NCBI RefSeq assembly: GCF_000188695.1 | Contig: NW_004754932.1 | Coordinates: forward strand, 2,084,249-2,102,891 | From: Salpingoeca rosetta | Taxonomy: Eukaryota; Opisthokonta; Choanoflagellata; Craspedida; Salpingoecidae | Direction of reading: 5' to 3' | Length of the DNA stretch: 18,643 bases | Shown here: positions 1 to 9,277 of the stretch, in pieces | Layout of the letters: every line of letters begins with the position of its first letter | How positions within the stretch are numbered: position 1 is the first letter of the stretch | Program-made: the position numbers and the translations under genes | Notes under the pieces: model-generated | What the model was told of the DNA's origin: nothing | Database searches by the model: none | Seen by the model: the letters and a program-made list of their open reading frames with translations, nothing else

Positions 1-212
1 CGTGCCCAAGCGCTCTGCCTCTCGCTCCTTCTCCCTCTCCCGCTTCTCCGCTGCTGTCAGCGCGTCCTGTGCATGTGTCCACCGCCGCCTGAATTCAGTC
101 GCATCAGCGCGCGCCTCCGCCAGCTCGTCGTGTGCGGCCTGCAGTTTCCGCTGCAGCAGCGACACCTCAATGTCGTTCTCTGCACGGGCACGCACACACA
201 CACACACACACG

Positions 213-269
<57 letters not shown>

Positions 270-2542
270 GCACACACGTGAGTGGGTTGCCATCCCATGT
301 GACCAAGATGTCAAAGGAAGGCACGGGTGAAAAAGGAAATGAGACATGAATGAGTATATCACTGCACTGCTTCCCAAAGTGGTCGCGTGCTTGCCACGTC
401 ATCACGATCATGAACACGATCATGAACACGATCATCGCCACCACCACCGCCACCATCGCCACCACGGCTACGGCATCATGCGTCAAAGCATCAACCACCT
501 CACCAGCTGCTGTCTCGTCGCCCTCCATCTCATCTGCACCAACAACGCGCCCGAGTGTTGCGTATTTCCGCAGTTTCTGCCGCAGCCGCGCCCTGGTGCC
601 ACCATCGGTGGATTCGACGGGATTGGATTGCGTTGGAGGCGTGATGACAGGGTGTGCGCGTGAAGAAATGCTCGAGTGCATGATGATGGTGAAGCGGAAT
701 GAGCACACAGTTGTTGCACAGACAGGCATGTGCGGCAAGTGAAAGAGGGAGGCAAACGAGCAAAGCAGCCAGGCACACAAACAAAATCAATGCAAGCATC
801 CACACTTGCACGCACGTTTCGTCACGGGCGGCGTCGAGGTCCGCCTGCAAACGCGTTTTGGCATCGCGCAGTCCTTCCAACTCCTGCCTGCGATCTGCAT
901 GCATTTGATCGATTTCGCTGCTGCCAACAGTGAAAATGCCCGCACGCTCGCGCAGAACCGCATTCTCATCCAACAGTCGATCTGTTTGATTGCGCATGTG
1001 CATGTGCGTGCGTGTGTTTGTGCGTGCGTGTGTATGTATGTATGTATGAATGTGTGTGTATGTATGAATGCGTGCGCGTGTGTGCGTGTTGAGTGATCAG
1101 CAACACTTGGAAAAACATGTCACCAACAATCGCGAACAACCACATTCACCTGCGAGTTCACTCTTCAGTATATATATAATAGCACGTGCACCACGCACCC
1201 ATCCGCCTCAGCGCTGCGTTTGCTTCCTGTGTTCGCTGCTCAATTTCGCTGTCCTGTTGGCGAACCTTCGCTTCCAAATCCTGAACGTACCGCCGCCAAG
1301 CAAAGCACACGCACACCACACACACACACATACAACATACATATGTAAGAACACACGCACGCATGCTGCGACAAACGGTCATGAACCTTGTCAAAGAAGC
1401 CTCACTCGACCTCCGTTGATACAAGCGTACCTCAACCTCCTGCAGCGCGTCGGAGAGACCAAAGCCTTCTTCGTATTGACGCATGCGCGCACGAAGCCGC
1501 GTGTTTTGCCTGGCGGTCGCAAAGGAAGAAGCAGCAGAAGAGGATCAGCAAGTTGTGGACGACGCGTGTTGCAAGGTGGCACACCAGGGCATTGTGGAAC
1601 TGGCTTGGCAGGCGGATATATGCACGATGTGATGTTTCACTTACGCTTGCGCCTCCTCAAGTGTTCGCCTGAGGTTCTTCAGTTGCGTTTCGTGGTCTAC
1701 ATGCGGCAACATGTGACGTTCATGAGCGCACGGGATGCACGTCAGAGTGCACACACGTACGAAACACAGCATGCTTGTGACATTACACGCACTGGCACCG
1801 CCCAGCAGTGGGGGGGGGGGGGGGGCAGGGCAGGTGTCAAACGCATACATCATCGTCATTTCGCTCCTGTTCTCTCATCAGAACTACACGTGCATATCGA
1901 CACAATGCCTGTTCCTACCGCGTGCAGTTGTTGAAGGGAGCGATGGTGTTGTCCCCTGCGTTGCGCCTTCCCTCTGCACTGCTGCAAGCTGCTGCTCGAG
2001 AGCTGCCACTTCCCCCTCGTGCTGCCTCCTCATCTCCTCCACCTCGCGTCCGGCCTCCTGCCGCTGCCGCACAACCTCATCCTGCAGTCGCGACATCACC
2101 TGTTGCAGTCGTATTGAAGGTTGTGGAGGTGGGGGTGGGGTGGGGTGTTAGAGCGCGTGTAGGTGAGTGAAGATGAGGGTGAGTGACAGTGAGAGAGAGA
2201 GAAAAGCAAAAGCAGTGAGCAACACGATTGTACACACACACATACACACACGTCCACATGTTCCCGTACGGCCTCGTCACTGTAAAGTTTGCGCGATTAC
2301 CTCGCGGGCGGCTGCCAACTCGGCGTCCTTCTCGCCCAGCATGTGCTGCCACTGTTGGTGGTGGCGGCGGTGTTGGATGTTGAAGAATGGTGGTGTGAGG
2401 GTACAGAGCTTCATAATGAGCAGGCGCACAGCAGCAGAACACCCGTACGCACGCGCAAACAAGAACACAAACACACATGCATGACAGCAGAGCGTGCACA
2501 CATGCACACACACACACCCCACACACACATGCACACACACAC

Positions 2543-2612
<70 letters not shown>

Positions 2613-4740
2613 TGACAGCAAGCGAGCATTGTGGCGGTACCTTTTTCACGGTCGCGTCGACCTGTGCGAGGATTCGCGTGTCGGCGGCCGTGTTGTCTGC
2701 TACATGCGACGCCAAGATGTCGGCGTGTGCCAGCGCAGCATCACGGTCTCGCACAGCGGTCTCAAGTTCGCGTTCGAGCGACGACACGCGGGCTGCCAAG
2801 TCATGCACCCTGCTCTCCGCTCCTTCCGCTCGCTGGTGCCGCGATGATGATCAAGGATGGGAGTGGTGATCGTGATGTTGAGAACGAGGAATGTGTCACG
2901 TGGTTCTTTGCGGGTAGCAGTGACCATGCACATGCTGACACGCACACGCACACGCACGCACACGCACGCACACGCACACGCACACCAGTATTCACACAAA
3001 CACAAGCACAGCCACACAGCGCCCACCTTCTCGTCCTCTGCTGCTGCGGCCTGTGCCTGTGCGAGCTGTTCCCGCTGCCGCTGCACCTGCTCCTGCGCCT
3101 CTCGCAGCGCTTCGTCCATTCGCGCCATCGCCGCCCGCTGTTCCTGCAGCTGCTGGCTGATGCGGTCCTGGTGTTGGGCTGCCTCGGCCGTCGCCGCAGT
3201 CTGACAGGATGCGTATAAGTAGGTGCGTATGCGTGTACGTGTGAGTGTGTGTTTGTAACAGAGCGTGTGTTTGGGGGTGGTGTTTGCAGGTGTGTGTTTG
3301 TGGATGTGTGTATGTGTAAGTGAGTGTGTACATGTGTTCGTGTGCGTTGGCGTTGAAAAGCGGTGAAGCAAAGAAACGATCAAGCAAGGGGAACAAGTCC
3401 TGGGACAATGTCCACCATAGCAGAGCAGTCGCACCTTGGCTTCTGCATGTGCTTTCAGGTCATCAATCTCAGCAATCAAGTTCTTGTTGGCTGCCACATG
3501 TGTGTATGTGTGTGAAAGTGGGGCATTGTGTGAGAGTGAGTGGGAGTGAGAGGAAGTGTGTGAAGGTGCGCGCGTGAGTGGCCAGATGCTACGTAAATCA
3601 AAACAGCGGCAAGGAAAGTACCATCGTCATGACACACACACACACCTGCTTCGAGGTCGTCTGCATGGCTGCGTGCAGCTTCAAGATCAGAGCTCAGGTT
3701 CTGCACATCCTGCTGCGCGAGTTCGAGCGATTCTGTCTTGTGCCGCAGTTCCAACTGCAGCTGCTCCACCTTCCGCTGCAGCTGTCGCGAATCCCCGCCG
3801 GTGGACGGCCGTGAGATGGGCCCGGCTGCCAGGCGTGGTGTGCATGTTGTGCAAGCGTGGGATCGTTTGGCAGTGAGAGTCAGTGTGACCTTACATGGGT
3901 GTGTGTGCGTGTGAATGAAGACGCATGCGTGTGCGTGTAATTGCGGGTGTGAATGTGTATGTCTGCGAGCAGACGAAACGTTGCACCTGCTTCGCGTGCG
4001 GAGCGCTGCGAGGCTTGCAACTGCTGAGCATACTCTTCTGCATCCTGTGAAGCAGGGAATGAAGCGCATCAACACGTGAGTGCGACGAGTGTAAGAAGGA
4101 AGGCCAAGGCAGGCCGAGGAAGGACGGGAATCACGGCGAATACGGTGGGAGCAAGGGTGCATCGCAACACCAAAACCGCACGTCTGCTTTGAGCTCCAGC
4201 AGTAGCTGTGTGACACGGAAGAGCTGCAAGATGTCCTTCTTCAACGCCGAGGGAGCAGGTGCACACTGCCATATGCGTCGTGTTGTGAGTTGTGTGTGCG
4301 TTGTGTGTTGTGAATTGTGTGCATGTGCGTGCATGCGTGAGGAAGTGAGTGTGGGGATTCAGTGGCAACACCCATCAGTCCACACATGCAAACACAAGCA
4401 AGCACACCAACACGTGTAAACGCAAGCAGGCACAACAACACAAGCAAACACAAGCAGGCACACCAACACATGCAAACACAAGCAAGCACAACGACACGTG
4501 TAAACGCAAGCAGGCACAACGACACGTGTAAACGCAAGCAGGCACAACAACACAAGCAAACACAAGCAGGCACAACAACACAGAGCCACATCTTACCCGC
4601 ACGATCATGTCGTACAGCTCCTCCAAGTGAGCGAGGCTGTCCTCATTCTCCGTGGCAATAACATCGTCGACATCAATGGCCTTGATGCTGCCCCAGTCCA
4701 CAACCCGCGTCTTCGGGGCGAACAGCCTCGACGTGGCCAT
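1..4740 (-). CDS. CEP290: CEP290-like ciliary transition-zone coiled-coil protein, 5' part (15 exons, partial)
   Basis: Inferred exons, in coding order: 4740-4597, 4265-4182, 4044-3987, 3825-3646, 3490-3435, 3200-3027, 2832-2641, 2351-2301, 2099-1919, 1696-1645, 1509-1431, 1280-1199, 981-816, 592-504 and 179-1. All introns are GT-AG, all phases close, and 589 codons remain open to the window edge. The protein is almost entirely charged coiled coil. Blocks seen are VVDWGSIKAIDVDD (res. 13-26), ILQLFRVTQLLLELKA (about 60-75), WQHMLGEKDAELAA (297-310), YEEGFGLSDALQEVE and LLDENAVLRERAG (about 447-459). They match, in the same order, blocks I recall from human CEP290 (INWKEIMKVDPDD, VIHLFRITQSLMKMKA, EEWKLILSSKDDE, YESGVYGLEDAVVEI, FLDENEALRERVG). 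CEP290 links microtubules to membrane at the ciliary transition zone. Human CEP290 is about 2,480 residues, so most of this gene lies left of the window. The second acceptor (4265) is the least certain; an alternative AG lies slightly downstream in the same frame. Confidence 0.85.
191..278. repeat. (CA)n microsatellite, GT on the sense strand
   Basis: Compound CA tract with a perfect core at 221-265, inside CEP290 intron 14 (503-180). It runs almost to the 3' splice site, which is exceptional here: most GT tracts in this window sit nearer the donor. Confidence 0.95.
403..466. repeat. 12-bp tandem repeat followed by a CCA/CCG-rich run
   Basis: Two perfect 12-bp copies (cacgatcatgaa) at 403-414 and 415-426, a partial third copy, then a CCACCG-like stretch. 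It lies near the donor end of CEP290 intron 14; on the sense strand it reads GTG/GGTGGC-rich. Confidence 0.8.
991..1089. repeat. Degenerate TG/TATG tract
   Basis: TGTG/TGCG/TATG-rich on the plus strand, therefore CA-rich on the sense strand of CEP290. It occupies the acceptor half of intron 12 (1198-982), fitting the GT-to-CA polarity described in the findings. Confidence 0.85.
1810..1825. repeat. G16 homopolymer
   Basis: Sixteen consecutive G on the plus strand, read as C16 in the CEP290 transcript, inside intron 9 (1918-1697). It is likely length-polymorphic and a sequencing-error hotspot. Confidence 0.9.
2496..2610. repeat. (CA)n microsatellite, GT on the sense strand
   Basis: Perfect core at 2548-2610 (63 bp), preceded by an interrupted CA tract. 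It sits just inside the donor of CEP290 intron 7 (2640-2352). Confidence 0.95.
2939..2993. repeat. Degenerate CACACG tract
   Basis: Interrupted CA/CG repeat in the donor half of CEP290 intron 6 (3026-2833), therefore GTGCGT-rich in the transcript. Confidence 0.85.
3223..3346. repeat. Degenerate TG tract, CA-rich in sense
   Basis: GTGTGT/TATGTG-rich on the plus strand. It forms the acceptor half of CEP290 intron 5 (3434-3201), so it is CA-rich in the transcript. Confidence 0.8.
4384..4579. repeat. 28-bp minisatellite, seven copies, order A-B-C-A-B-B-C
   Basis: Seven gapless 28-bp units start at 4384, 4412, 4440, 4468, 4496, 4524 and 4552. Three variants differ at their start and in the middle: A begins acatgcaaacac, B begins acgtgtaaacgc, C begins acaagcaaacac. 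The order is A B C A B B C. The array fills the donor half of CEP290 intron 1 (4596-4266) and is GT-rich in the transcript; the acceptor half of the same intron is CA-rich. Confidence 0.92.
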
Positions 4741-5171
4741 GGCAGGTGCCTGCTTGCTTATGAATGTTAGCGTGCTCTGCTGCTGCACACCAATGTGTCC
4801 GCCGCCGCACTCGATTCGATAACCGCCGCAGGACGCGACAGCACAAAATGTAGACCAATATGGAGCGATGCTTGCTTGCTGGCACCGCTCTGCTGGGCTG
4901 GGGACACCAACCAACCAAGCAACCACGAGCAACAGAAGAACAGAAGAGCACTCAGCCTCCTCGCTTCACGCTCCCTTGGTCTAATCCCCCTCCTTTACAC
5001 GCGTTTATTCATTCTCAAGTACATGCAAGATGGCAGGCAATGGCAAGAAGCAACCTGTGACGCTCAAAAACGCGATCCTTCATTGGACCTGAGAACAAAC
5101 AGAAACCCACACCAGACACCACACACCCAACACGACACTGCACTCACACACGCACGTCTCCCGCCACACGT
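4741..5171 (-). promoter_or_regulatory. Spacer holding the CEP290 promoter/5' leader and the 3' end of the GNAT gene
   Basis: About 430 bp lie between two minus-strand genes arranged head to tail. It must hold the CEP290 promoter and the 3' end of the acetyltransferase transcript. I see no convincing ORF, TATA box or palindromic RFX X-box. Repeated GTTGCT/GGTTGG words (plus-strand 4903-4935, read on the minus strand) are the only notable motifs. Confidence 0.4.
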
Positions 5172-5840
5172 CTATAATTCGAGGGTTGCTTGCATTGGGA
5201 CGAACCGCATGCCGTGTTCGGTCTGCTCTTCATCAGTGGCAACGAACCCCAGCCTCGAATACACCTGCACAGCGTAGGGCGAGGAACACACTGTGACATG
5301 CGTCACTTGTGCAGAAGAAAGGCAAAGGCAGTCGTCCTCCTCGTTGTGTCCAAGCCTTCCGCTTTGCCCCTCCTTGTCTGCCTCCTTGACCGTTGTCGGA
5401 GTCGTGGCTGCCCTTGCTGCGTCTGTTTTGTGTGACTGAGCCTGTTGCTCCAACGCAGTCGCTTGCTTGCGCTGGCGCTGCTGTCGTGCGTGTTCTGCAC
5501 ACAGCTCGAATGCTGCCTGCATGAGTGCTCGCCCGTACCCTTTGCGTTGGTGCGACGGATGGGTGAAGAACTTGGAGACGTGGCGCCTCTCGCGCACCTC
5601 CACAACCGCAGCCAGCTCCTTCGTGATGGGGTCCCGTGCCACAAACCAGTCGTGCGTATCCTTTCGGGTCAGCATCTCGTCGCGCGTGGCGTGCGCTCGA
5701 AAGTTGGCCTTGCCTTCCTCACTGAAATCCGGGGCCACAAACGCATCGAAGGACGCATGCACCACGCGCAGCATCTCGTCCAACACAACCTCCACGTCTT
5801 CAACGCGCTCCACGCCACAGCACTCCTTTGTCATCGCCAT
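5172..5840 (-). CDS. GNAT-family N-acetyltransferase (intronless, 222 aa)
   Basis: Complete single-exon ORF with ATG at 5840 and TAG at 5174-5172. The acetyl-CoA-binding motif A of the GNAT fold is clear: FFTHPSHQRKGYGRALMQAA, with Q-R-K-G-Y-G matching the Q/R-x-x-G-x-G/A loop. The C-terminal half is typical too: VTVCSSPYAVQVYSRLGF followed by an EQ..GMRFVPM end. The substrate cannot be deduced. Between motif A and the SSPYAV strand lies an insertion of about 60 hydrophilic residues rich in Q, K, A and E; it has no GT-AG pair or GT-rich character, so it looks like a coded loop. It is the only gene in the window without introns or microsatellites. Either an ancient bacterial origin or a recent retrocopy would explain this; neither is shown. 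It lies between CEP290 and mS22 on the same strand. Confidence 0.85.
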   Translation of the reverse strand: MAMTKECCGVERVEDVEVVLDEMLRVVHASFDAFVAPDFSEEGKANFRAHATRDEMLTRKDTHDWFVARDPITKELAAVVEVRERRHVSKFFTHPSHQRKGYGRALMQAAFELCAEHARQQRQRKQATALEQQAQSHKTDAARAATTPTTVKEADKEGQSGRLGHNEEDDCLCLSSAQVTHVTVCSSPYAVQVYSRLGFVATDEEQTEHGMRFVPMQATLEL

Positions 5841-6182
5841 GCGTCACGGTTGTTCTTGGTGGGTTGCTGGAGTGGGGGTCTAGGCATGAGTTGTAAGTGC
5901 AGAAGCGCCTTCGTCATCATCAACGAAAGTGAAATGACAACAAAATGATGCGGTCTTCAGGGTTGTTACAGTTTGCACAATCGCAGCACAGTAACTGGCA
6001 CACAAGTTGGAGAGCCGACACACGACTGTGCATGTGAATGTTGAGGCGCGGTGATGTGTGACATGATGAACACCTGCGACGTGCGATACGTTTACTGGAT
6101 GGACAAGCAAGAAGAAGTGAAGCAAGGAAGAAAAAGGTGAAGAAGAACAACCGAAGACTATGCACGCGTCCTCATTCCTACG
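5841..6182 (-). promoter_or_regulatory. Spacer: GNAT promoter side and mS22 3' end
   Basis: About 340 bp between the mS22 stop codon and the acetyltransferase start. It is less GC-rich than the coding sequence, with no long microsatellite and no supported ORF. No specific promoter element was recognised. Confidence 0.35.
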
Positions 6183-7675
6183 TCACGCTTTGCGCTGCTG
6201 TTGCTGCTTGTTCTTGTTGCCCTTGAGTGGCTTGAACTCTTGCAGGTAGTCCTGCCAATCGTGGGTGCGTGTGTTGTGGGGTTGTGAAGATGAGCGCGTT
6301 GTGGGATTGCGAGGGAGAGCATGAGCGTGTGATGGGGTTGTGAGGGCGAGCACGAGTGCGTGATGAGGCAAGTTTTTTTTTTGTTTTTGCACACGCTGTG
6401 GTGTGGCGTTCAGGCGTAACCGTGCTGCAGCCATTACCTGGGCAATCTTCTTGTTCTCCTCAATGCTATCCGGGATGGCGATGCTTCCTGTCTTGATAAA
6501 GTGCACCAGCTTTGCGGCGTCCTTGAACCTGTGCAACGCGGGAAGGCAACCCGCGTATGTTGGTCCACGTGTGGAAGGTGGTCGAGCGTGAGTCACAGCA
6601 AGGCAGCGGGTTGCAGTGTCATGGGCTTCCCGCAGAAAGTCGGGAGGAAGAGACGCGTGCACCCAATTCACATCACACGCTCGCAGACGCAGAAAACGAA
6701 ACAGAGAAGGACAAACCTTGACGCCTTCATGAGGGTGGAGATGAGGACATGTGCCTGGTCGGTGCGGACAAGCCAGCGGACAAATGCAGGCCAGTGGGGC
6801 GAGTCCTGCAGCGCGTTGAACTTGCTCGTGACAACAACATCCTTGTACACGGCCTCGTGCACCTGATGAAACACGCAACCACAGGCGGTTTTGAGCGCAC
6901 AGGGCGCGCGCAACACACGGATGAGACAGCGACGAGCATCAGCAGGTGGGAGGGGGAAAGGAGAATGCAGGCAAGCAGAGATACACACATGCATGCACGT
7001 GTGCAGTCACAGCAAAAGGGCTGCACAAGCAGACACAGGCACAGACGCAGATACAGACACACAGACACACACACAGACACACACAGACACACACAGACAC
7101 ACAGACACACACACACACAGACGCACCTCGCGGTAGTCACGCTGGTAAGGGTGGAGGTGCTTGACAGTTAGGTCCAGGATGTACTTGTGGCGGTTCATGG
7201 CAAACATGCCAGGCAGGCTTTCCTCCCGGCACACAGCAGGCCGCTGGGCCCGCTTGCTCGGCTCCGCAAAGAATTCCTGCAGCACACGTGAGAACGTGAG
7301 TGAGTGAGTGAGTGTACGTGAGTGAGTGAGTGAGTGTGCGTAATTGAGCGTGCGTGTGTGGACTGAACGCAGTCTCAGCATCGACGAGCCTTAGAAAACC
7401 CCGCACAACACTCGACACGACAACAGCCCAAGCGTGACTGACCTGGTTGTATCGCTCGTGCTCCTCGCGTGTTGCCGTGCGCAGGGTGCCGTCTTGCTCG
7501 CGGATGCGGATGTGGCGGGTCTGCACAGCACACAGAGTGAAACGGCGAAGCACAGACCAGGGAGGGAGGAACACGGTGGTGTCGTGTTAGGCAAAGAAGT
7601 GGTGAGGTAGGTGCCAAGCAGACAGACAGACAGGCAGGACATATGCAGACAGGCAGATATGCAGGCAGACACTCA

Positions 7676-7710
<35 letters not shown>

Positions 7711-8516
7711 CGCTCACACTCAACACCTTGCATACACACACACACAGGCGCTCACACTCAACACCCTGCACACAGACACCACACACACACACACTCTCTC
7801 TTTTGTCTACTCTCACGTTGTGTGTTTGGCCCTCGCTTGTGTCCACAAAGACGAAAGAGAAGCGGCGGTTGGCACACGCGGGGTCCCGGGAGATGACCTC
7901 GCTCTCCGGCATGTCGTATTCCTTATCAAGACCCTCCAGGTCCGGAAACACGTACTCTGTCGCGTTTTTCATAAACTGTTGACATGTGCATCGCATGAAA
8001 CAACAGTGAGTATTGGGTAACAAGGGGCCTGCTGTGGCGTGCTGCACCACCCCGTGCTTGCCTCCCAACGGTGTGAAACACAGCTGCGCATTTCACACAA
8101 TCACTCATCCAGACAACAGCATCACACTCGCTTCACTGCCCTTACACAGACACACAGAGACACAGACAGACACAGACAGACACACACAGACAGACACACG
8201 CATACACAGACACACACAGACACAGACAGACACACACACAGACACAGACAGACACACACACACACACACGCGTAACTTACGTGGGGCACTTTGTCCTCGT
8301 CAAGGAGGAGGAAGCTGTGCTGCGTGTTCTTGGACCTGGGTGTGGACGCAGGCAAGGGAACCTGTGCGTTGTTGGAACCTGTGCACAGTCCCGCGCAAGG
8401 GAGCAGTGACAAGAAGGGGGAGCGTGAGACAAAAACGAATGCTCATCTAGAAACGTGCGGTAAACGGTGCAGGAGGCGCGCTCCACAACACAACACTCAG
8501 ACGTGACGCGCAGCGT

Positions 8517-8571
<55 letters not shown>

Positions 8572-9033
8572 AACAGACGCACACATAAGAACGGACGCAC
8601 ACATAAGAACGGACATACAGACAGACATACACACACACACTCTCTCTCTCTACACATACAGCACACGCACACACTACACTACACACAGCACACGCCCGCT
8701 CCTTCAACCACAGCACGCACCCATGCGAGAGTACTGGTCCACGGCCTCGATGGTCAGGCGGGAGCCGATGACGCCATTGTTGGTGAGCCCAAGCTCATGG
8801 ATAAAGTCCGATGCCTGTGCCTTGGCGGCTGGCCGCAGCGTGTACATCTTGAAGTCGTACTGCGGGTCCCTTGGCGGGTACTTTGTGTGCATGCAGGAGC
8901 AAGTGTGCAGCTGAGCCCTGGCTGGCGTCGCACCCACGCAAGCCACAGCTCTTGCAACAAAGCCCTTTGCCACGTGCACCCGGCGTGCCGTCGCCATGGC
9001 CATGGCCACTGCTGCGGTTGCTGTCGTGGACAT
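6183..9033 (-). CDS. MRPS22: Mitochondrial small-subunit ribosomal protein mS22 (8 exons, 367 aa)
   Basis: Exons in coding order: 9033-8721, 8378-8281, 7975-7817, 7520-7443, 7276-7127, 6862-6717, 6528-6438 and 6251-6183. They total 1104 nt, phases close, and the stop is TGA. The N-terminus is rich in Ala/Arg/Val with no acidic residues for about the first 50 positions, as expected for a mitochondrial presequence. The core matches what I recall of human MRPS22: FVFVDTS (human YVFTDIS), [19 protein letters not shown] (human RFIVVREPSGTLRKASWEE), [18 protein letters not shown] (human ENLRTMYSQDRHVDVLNL), then VHEAVYKDV, a tryptophan-containing helical region and DAAKLVHFI. mS22 is a structural protein of the mitoribosome small subunit. 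An in-frame upstream ATG at 9153 would add 40 residues but gives a poorer presequence, so 9033 is preferred. The tail is a Lys/Gln-rich low-complexity end. Confidence 0.88.
6273..6365. repeat. Degenerate minisatellite, three units of 25-31 bp
   Basis: Three diverged units share the words gttgtgg, ggag/aag and atgagcg. They lie in mS22 intron 7 (6437-6252), towards the acceptor, and are CCCCACAAC-like (CA-rich) in the transcript. Confidence 0.65.
7027..7122. repeat. CACAGA/CA compound tract
   Basis: Interrupted (CA)n with CAGACA units at the donor end of mS22 intron 5 (7126-6863), so GTGTCTGTGTG-like directly after the 5' splice site. Confidence 0.9.
7287..7340. repeat. GTGA/GAGT tetranucleotide repeats
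   Basis: Two runs of GAGT units separated by a short tacgtg spacer. In the transcript they read as CACT repeats in the acceptor half of mS22 intron 4 (7442-7277). Confidence 0.85.
7679..7708. repeat. (CA)15 microsatellite, GT on the sense strand
   Basis: Perfect 30-bp tract inside mS22 intron 3 (7816-7521). Confidence 0.95.
7701..7770. repeat. 32-bp direct repeat, two copies, 38-bp period
   Basis: Copies at 7701-7732 and 7739-7770 share the core ggcgctcacactcaacacc and differ at one position (t/c). They look like a tandem duplication anchored in the adjacent CA tract of mS22 intron 3. Confidence 0.85.
8142..8270. repeat. CACAGA/CA compound tract
   Basis: Interrupted CA/CAGA array at the donor end of mS22 intron 2 (8280-7976). 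The transcript reads GTAAGT at the splice site and then runs almost directly into GT repeats. Confidence 0.92.
8519..8569. repeat. (AC)n microsatellite, GT on the sense strand
   Basis: Perfect 51-bp tract in mS22 intron 1 (8720-8379). Confidence 0.95.
8579..8614. repeat. 18-bp direct repeat, two perfect copies
   Basis: Unit gcacacataagaacggac at 8579-8596 and 8597-8614, flanking the 51-bp AC tract in mS22 intron 1. Partial further copies lie on either side. Confidence 0.9.
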
Positions 9034-9277
9034 GATGATGATGTGCTTGTGCACAGCGATGTGTCGTGCTCTCCGCTGCTGCCTTTCTTGCTCCACTTGC
9101 TCACTTTGGTTCCCCCTGTGCTTGGCTAGAAAATTTGTAACATCACACACCAATTATCACAACAATACTTCCCCTGCGTATTTTCCAAGAAGCACAAGCG
9201 ATATCGTTTGTGGTTTCTGGAGCGACTTGCACATTTCCACACACAAACAACCATTACGAAGCAGAGGACGCACCGCC
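9034..9277. promoter_or_regulatory. Divergent promoter region between mS22 and the lipase-like gene
   Basis: Only 244 bp separate the two divergent start codons, so promoters and 5' leaders of both genes must be packed here. A CCAAT word lies at 9150-9154 within a locally AT-rich patch (about 9128-9165). No clear TATA box. The upstream mS22 ATG at 9153 would intrude into this patch. The lipase start has a strong context (accgccATG). Confidence 0.5.

Noticed and set aside
191..278. Open frames coding for His-Thr or Val-Cys dipeptide repeats at this and the other GT/CA tracts
   Set aside because: GT and CA repeats have no stop codons in any frame, so long open frames arise automatically. They overlap introns defined by splice closure.
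4903..4935. Possible RFX X-box upstream of the ciliary gene CEP290
   Set aside because: Only GTTGCT/GGTTGG half-site-like words are present; no opposed RGYAAC half at proper spacing, so no X-box is called.
7287..7340. GAGT/GTGA repeats as interstitial telomere-like sequence
   Set aside because: The unit does not match TTAGGG or other known telomere units, and the run sits inside an mS22 intron.
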